Assembly (NCBI GenBank): GCA_017940465.1
Contig: JAGAYN010000020.1
Coordinates: forward strand, 59,107 to 123,106
DNA length: 64,000 bases
Direction of reading: 5' to 3'
DNA from: Bacteroidales bacterium
Lineage (GTDB): Bacteria > Bacteroidota > Bacteroidia > Bacteroidales > P3
Every line of letters starts with the position of its first letter. The first letter of the stretch is position 1. Positions 60,576 to 64,000 of the stretch are shown piece after piece. The notes below the pieces were generated by a model, which searched no databases, was not told the origin of the DNA, and worked only from the letters and a program-made list of their open reading frames with translations. The translations under genes were made by a program, and so were the position numbers.

Positions 60576-63491
60576 TCAGTAGCCGAAGATTTCGTCCAGC
60601 GTGAGCTTCTTCACCTTGCCGAACCTGGCGAGGGCCTGGAAGTCCATTTCGCTCTCCTTGCCGAGGATGAGGAGGGTCTTCTTCTGGCCTTTGATGTGCT
60701 GTTGCTGGAAGCGGACGAGGTCCTGCATGGTGAGTTTCTGGTAGGCCTGGTAGTTCTGCTTGCGCAGGGGCTCCTTGAGGCCCATTCGCTCGCACTGGAG
60801 GTAGGCGCTGATGATGCCGAACTTGGTGGTGCGGGCGGTGCGGCTGCCGGCCAGCAGGGCCTCCTTGGCCAGGCGGAAGTTGGCTTCGGCCTGCGGCATG
60901 TCGTTGAAGAGTTCCTCGTAGGCGTCGAGGGCGTCGAGGAGCTTGTCGTTCTGCGTGATGACCTGTGCCTGGTTCATGAACCAGCCTTCCTTGCGGTTGT
61001 TGTTGGAGTAGCGGCTGCTGGCGCTGTAGGCGAGGGAGCGTTTCTCGCGCATCTCCTGGAAGACGATGGCGTTCATCGAGCCGCCGAAGTATTCGTTGAA
61101 GAGGTTCACGTTGGGCTCCAGGACGGGGCTGTAGCGCTCGCCGCGGAAGTATTCGGTGACGTAGGTGTTCTTGGCGTCGTAGTCCACGAAGAGCACCTGG
61201 TTCTGCGGGGTGGCCTGGGGTTGGAAGACTTTGTTGGCGGGCACGTCGCGGGTGGGCTTCACCTTGTGGGTGCGGTTCACGGCGGCGGTGGCCTCCTTGA
61301 GCGAGAGCGGGCCGTAGTAGAGCACGCGGTGCTTGTACTGGAAGAGGCCGTGGATGGCGTCGGTGAGCTGGCGGGCCTTGTAGGAGCGCAGCTGGGCGTC
61401 GCTTTCGTTGTATTCCTTGATGTAGTCTTCGCCGTAGATGCCGTAGGTGTTCAGGGCGCGGAAGGCGGCGCGCTGGTTGGTCTTGTTGTCGGTACGGCTC
61501 TTGATGAGGCGCTCGACGAGGGCGGTGAGGGCCTCGTCGTCGGGCTGGCAGGTGGCCATCACCTCTTCCACCAGCGCCATGGCCTTCTCCATGTTCTCGG
61601 CCAGGCCGTTGATGCTGACGGTGATGTTCTCGCCGCCCACGCTGATGCCCCACGAGCATCCCAGGCGGTAGAATTCCTCCTGCAGCTGCTCCGAGGTGTG
61701 CTGCGGGGTGCCCAGGAAGTCTACCAGGTCGCCCGCCAGGTCGATGGTTTTGTCGGCCGTGGAGCCGAATTCAAAGCGGTACTGCAGGTTGAAGGTCTGG
61801 TTCTCCTTGTTCTGCACGTAGAGTACCTCGCTGCCGTTCTGCGTCTTGCCCTTCTGGAGGGCTTTGCTGAAGTTGATGAACTGCGGCTGGATGGGCTTGG
61901 CTTTGGCGGCGGCCTCCTGGATGGAGGCGAGGAAGGGGCTCACCTGGTCGCGGCTGACGTAGATGGGCGTGATGGCCGGTTTCTGCACCTTGGTCACGGG
62001 GTCGGGCGTGTCCTGGTGCTTGTAGACGATGACGTAGTTGCCCTCCTTGCAGATGCGGTTGGCGAAGTCGACGATGTCCTGCTTGGTGATCTTGGCCAGT
62101 TCGTTGATTTCGTTCACCACGTCGCCCCAGTTCTGGTGCTGCACGAAGGCGTAGGCCATCTGCGAGGCGCGGCTGTTGTTGCTCTCGGCCTGCTTCATGA
62201 TGCGGAGTTTCATCTGGTTGATGCTGGCTTCGAGGAGGGTCTCGTCGAACTTGCCCTGCTTCACCAGTTCGAGCTGCCCGAGCAGCAGGTCGCGCAGTTG
62301 GCCGAGGGTCTGGCCCTGGGTGGGGCGGCCGCCGAGCATGAAGGCGGCGTAGTCGTTGAGGGTGTAGGTGCCGGCGTAGGCGCCGAGGCAGAGTTGTTTC
62401 TGATTGAGGTTGAGGTCGATGAGGCCGCAGGAGCCGTTGTTCATCACCATCTCCATGGCGTCGGCCAGCAGGGCGTCGCGGCTGCCGTGGCCCTCCTCGA
62501 TGCGGAAGGCGATGGTGAGGCTGGCGGGGTCCTGTCCGTTCACCAGGCGCACGATGGGGCTGGTGATGGGTTCCTCTTTCACCTTGGTGAATCCGGGCAC
62601 CGTGCCGGGTTTCCAGGAGCCGAAGTATTTGTCGATGATTTTGATGACCTCGTCGGGGTTGAAGTCGCCCGCCATGGCCACGCACATGTTGTTCGGCACG
62701 TAGTAGGCGGCGTGGTACTCGCGGATGTTCTTCATCGAGGGGTTCTTCAGGTGCTCGATGGTGCCGATGGTGGTCTGGGTGCCGTAGGGGTGGTGGGGGA
62801 AGAGGGCCGCCATCATGGTCTCGTTCACGCGGCGGTTGTCCTGCGCCATGCCGATGTTCTTCTCCTCGTAGACGGCCTCGAGCTCGGTGTGGAACAGGCG
62901 CAGCACCAGGTTGGGGAAGCGGTCGCCCTGCACCTTGGCCCACTGCTCCACCTGGTTGGCGGGGATGTTCTCGACGTACATCGTGTAGTCGTTCGAGGTG
63001 AAGGCGTTGGTGCCCTCGCTGCCGATGGCGGTCATCGACTTGTCATACTCGTTGGCGATGGCGATGGTGGAGGCCACGTAGCTGATGGAGTCTATCTGGT
63101 GATATATCTCTGCGCGGCGCTTCTCGTCCTTCGTCCGGCGGTAGACCTCGTAGAGGTCCTCGATTTTCTTCAGTTCCACCTGCTCGCGCTGCCAGTCGGT
63201 GGTGCCCAGCTGGTGGCTGCCTTTGAAGAGCATGTGCTCCAGGTAGTGGGCCAGGCCCGTGGTCTCGGCCGGGTCGTTCTTCGAGCCGGCGCGCACCGCC
63301 ACATAGGTCTGGATGCGCGGCGCATCCTTGTAGACGCTCAGGAACACCTTCAACCCGTTGTCCAGCGTGTACTCGCGCACGCCGAGCGGGTCGTTCGGAT
63401 AGGTCTTGTAGGTGTACTTCTGGGCGCTCACCATGCCGCACATCAGCAGCAGGGTGGCTGCAAGACAGAGTCTAAAGGTGGATTTCTTCAT
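60576..63491 (-). CDS. M16 family zinc peptidase (pitrilysin-like)
   Basis: A 971-residue secreted insulinase/pitrilysin-type metallopeptidase. The signal peptide is MKKSTFRLCLAATLLLMCGM then VSA/Q. The zinc motif is TTGLAHYLEHMLFKGS (inverted HxxEH, near residue 82) with downstream ELEAVYEEKNIGMAQDN giving the third ligand. The second, inactive half and the middle M16_C domains are present (PNNMCVAMAGDFNPDEVIKI; SRYSNNNRKEGWFMN). The ATG at 63491 is used because it begins the signal peptide; the frame continues 153 bases upstream across the promoter and is not coding there. It degrades peptides, likely in the periplasm or outside the cell. Confidence 0.96.
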   Translation of the reverse strand: MKKSTFRLCLAATLLLMCGMVSAQKYTYKTYPNDPLGVREYTLDNGLKVFLSVYKDAPRIQTYVAVRAGSKNDPAETTGLAHYLEHMLFKGSHQLGTTDWQREQVELKKIEDLYEVYRRTKDEKRRAEIYHQIDSISYVASTIAIANEYDKSMTAIGSEGTNAFTSNDYTMYVENIPANQVEQWAKVQGDRFPNLVLRLFHTELEAVYEEKNIGMAQDNRRVNETMMAALFPHHPYGTQTTIGTIEHLKNPSMKNIREYHAAYYVPNNMCVAMAGDFNPDEVIKIIDKYFGSWKPGTVPGFTKVKEEPITSPIVRLVNGQDPASLTIAFRIEEGHGSRDALLADAMEMVMNNGSCGLIDLNLNQKQLCLGAYAGTYTLNDYAAFMLGGRPTQGQTLGQLRDLLLGQLELVKQGKFDETLLEASINQMKLRIMKQAESNNSRASQMAYAFVQHQNWGDVVNEINELAKITKQDIVDFANRICKEGNYVIVYKHQDTPDPVTKVQKPAITPIYVSRDQVSPFLASIQEAAAKAKPIQPQFINFSKALQKGKTQNGSEVLYVQNKENQTFNLQYRFEFGSTADKTIDLAGDLVDFLGTPQHTSEQLQEEFYRLGCSWGISVGGENITVSINGLAENMEKAMALVEEVMATCQPDDEALTALVERLIKSRTDNKTNQRAAFRALNTYGIYGEDYIKEYNESDAQLRSYKARQLTDAIHGLFQYKHRVLYYGPLSLKEATAAVNRTHKVKPTRDVPANKVFQPQATPQNQVLFVDYDAKNTYVTEYFRGERYSPVLEPNVNLFNEYFGGSMNAIVFQEMREKRSLAYSASSRYSNNNRKEGWFMNQAQVITQNDKLLDALDAYEELFNDMPQAEANFRLAKEALLAGSRTARTTKFGIISAYLQCERMGLKEPLRKQNYQAYQKLTMQDLVRFQQQHIKGQKKTLLILGKESEMDFQALARFGKVKKLTLDEIFGY

Positions 63492-63549
63492 CTTTACTGC
63501 TTTGTTTGTCAATGTATTGTGTTGTTTTGAATGCAAGGTATGCTGGATG

Positions 63550-63557
63550 CAAATATA
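63550..63557 (-). promoter_or_regulatory. Promoter -7 box of the M16/GH5 operon
   Basis: The minus strand reads TATATTTG followed by CATCC, about 58 bases before the ATG at 63491. No clear TTTG is seen at -33. The 11-bp array at 63607 lies 50-105 bases upstream of this box. Confidence 0.7.
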
Positions 63558-63606
63558 GGAAAAAAAAGTGGCATGGTGGGATTTTTTTTCGCCCCTCCTC
63601 CCCGGG

Positions 63607-63672
63607 GGGTCGGTGTCGACTCGGAGTTGACTCGGAGTTGACACGGAGTTGTCTCGGACTTGGTCTCCTGTC
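63607..63672 (-). repeat. 11-bp tandem array upstream of the M16 gene
   Basis: Plus-strand units: GACTCGGAGTT (63618), GACTCGGAGTT (63629), GACACGGAGTT (63640) and GTCTCGGACTT (63651), with a degenerate unit on each side. The unit sequence is unrelated to those of the other arrays, but the 11-base period is the same. Confidence 0.93.
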
Positions 63673-63718
63673 GGACCGGAGGGGGTGAGTCGGTGGGCGG
63701 AACCCCCCGTGGAAACAA

Positions 63719-63746
63719 GCAGGCACCCCTGTTGAGGGATGCCTGC
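63719..63746 (-). terminator. Terminator of the T9SS cargo gene
   Basis: A 12-bp stem (GCAGGCATCCCT / AGGGGTGCCTGC on the minus strand, one G-T pair) with loop CAAC, followed by TTGTTTCC. It lies 23 bases after the stop at 63770. Confidence 0.8.
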
Positions 63747-63769
63747 AGTGTCCAGGTATGGATGCCGGT

Positions 63770-64000
63770 CTATCTGACCACAAGCTTGCGGACGGCGGTG
63801 CCTTCGGCTCCGGTGATGCGGACGAAGTAGGTGCCCTGGGCGTAGCCGCTCAGGTCGATGGCCATGCGGTGGCCGTCCACGCGCTGCGCTTCGCGCACGC
63901 GGCCCTGCAGGTCGAGCACCTCCACGCGCACGGCGTTCTCCAGGCCCTCCAGCGTCACCTGCGTGGTGGCGGGGTTCGGGTAGAGCGTCACGGCGCTGTA
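63770..64000 (-). CDS. T9SS cargo protein, C-terminal sorting domain only
   Basis: The last 76 residues of a protein that begins beyond the right edge. TLYPNPATTQVTLEGLENAV, VEVLDLQGRVREAQRVDG and MAIDLSGYAQGTYFVRI form a type A T9SS C-terminal sorting domain (Por secretion tail, TIGR04183-like); the end is AVRKLVVR. The domain directs secretion through the outer membrane by the type IX system and is removed by the sortase PorU. The upstream function is not visible. This is direct evidence that the organism has a T9SS, in agreement with the PorE-like gene at 53305. Confidence 0.93.
   Translation of the reverse strand, partial: YSAVTLYPNPATTQVTLEGLENAVRVEVLDLQGRVREAQRVDGHRMAIDLSGYAQGTYFVRITGAEGTAVRKLVVR

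Noticed and set aside
59112-63530. Very long open frame (about 1470 codons) on the plus strand
   Set aside because: It is antisense to the GH5-like and M16 genes, whose motifs, signal peptides and promoter are clear. Its translation is a GC-rich Val/Gly/His/Ala mixture without domains; such frames are common opposite GC-rich genes.

Overview
The window looks like a chromosomal segment of an uncultured, GC-rich member of the Bacteroidales (Bacteroidota). Evidence: promoters of the Bacteroidetes form (TTTG at about -33, TAnnTTTG at -7), weak or absent Shine-Dalgarno sites, a type IX secretion (T9SS) C-terminal sorting domain at the right edge, a PorE-like OmpA/beta-propeller protein, a NusG-like (UpxY-type) antiterminator heading a surface-polysaccharide operon, and a Wzc-type kinase with a Tyr-Gly tail.

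Layout. Positions 1-20.7 kb hold one long minus-strand surface-polysaccharide operon. It reads from a NusG-like regulator (20536) through an initiating sugar-phosphate transferase, ABC exporter permease (wzm-like), a NTP_transf_5 protein, gmd and fcl (GDP-fucose), the ABC exporter ATPase (wzt-like), a GT8 and several GT2/GT4 glycosyltransferases, an AAA-ATPase/PD-(D/E)XK gene, and a final aminotransferase / ATP-grasp / aminotransferase-like / GNAT / GT2 module. The middle (about 7.9-14.1 kb) is strongly AT-rich against GC-rich flanks, and the composition changes inside wzt, which suggests that the sugar-specificity part of the cluster was acquired by recombination.

21.0-25.3 kb holds a DPP III-like zinc lipoprotein, a tRNA-Ser(GGA) and a kamB/kamC-like pair. 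25.7-39.3 kb is a second, plus-strand polysaccharide locus: OPX lipoprotein (wza-like), Wzc-like kinase, rfbA/C/D (dTDP-rhamnose; rfbB is not here), a WbpB/D/E/A-like set for UDP-2,3-diacetamido-2,3-dideoxy-glucuronate, a PglF/WbpM-like 4,6-dehydratase and an LtaS-like phosphotransferase. The two loci together give precursor synthesis, assembly, export and outer-membrane parts.

39.3-64 kb is mostly housekeeping with small accessory genes: a lamin-tail secreted protein, an MNT/HEPN pair, lipoproteins, purE overlapping a P-loop/dCMP-deaminase fusion, an SDR remnant, lepA, mrdA-rodA-clpX, membrane proteins, a PorE-like protein with an unexpected degenerate retropepsin-like C terminus, miaA, a DPM1-like GT2, a GH5-like lipoprotein, an M16 peptidase, and the end of a T9SS cargo gene.

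The most unusual non-genic signal is a set of intergenic tandem arrays that all have an 11-bp period but use at least three unrelated unit sequences (35510, 44525, 63607, and the element repeated at 15748, 31361 and 53068). The last element always lies in the same orientation as the flanking genes.
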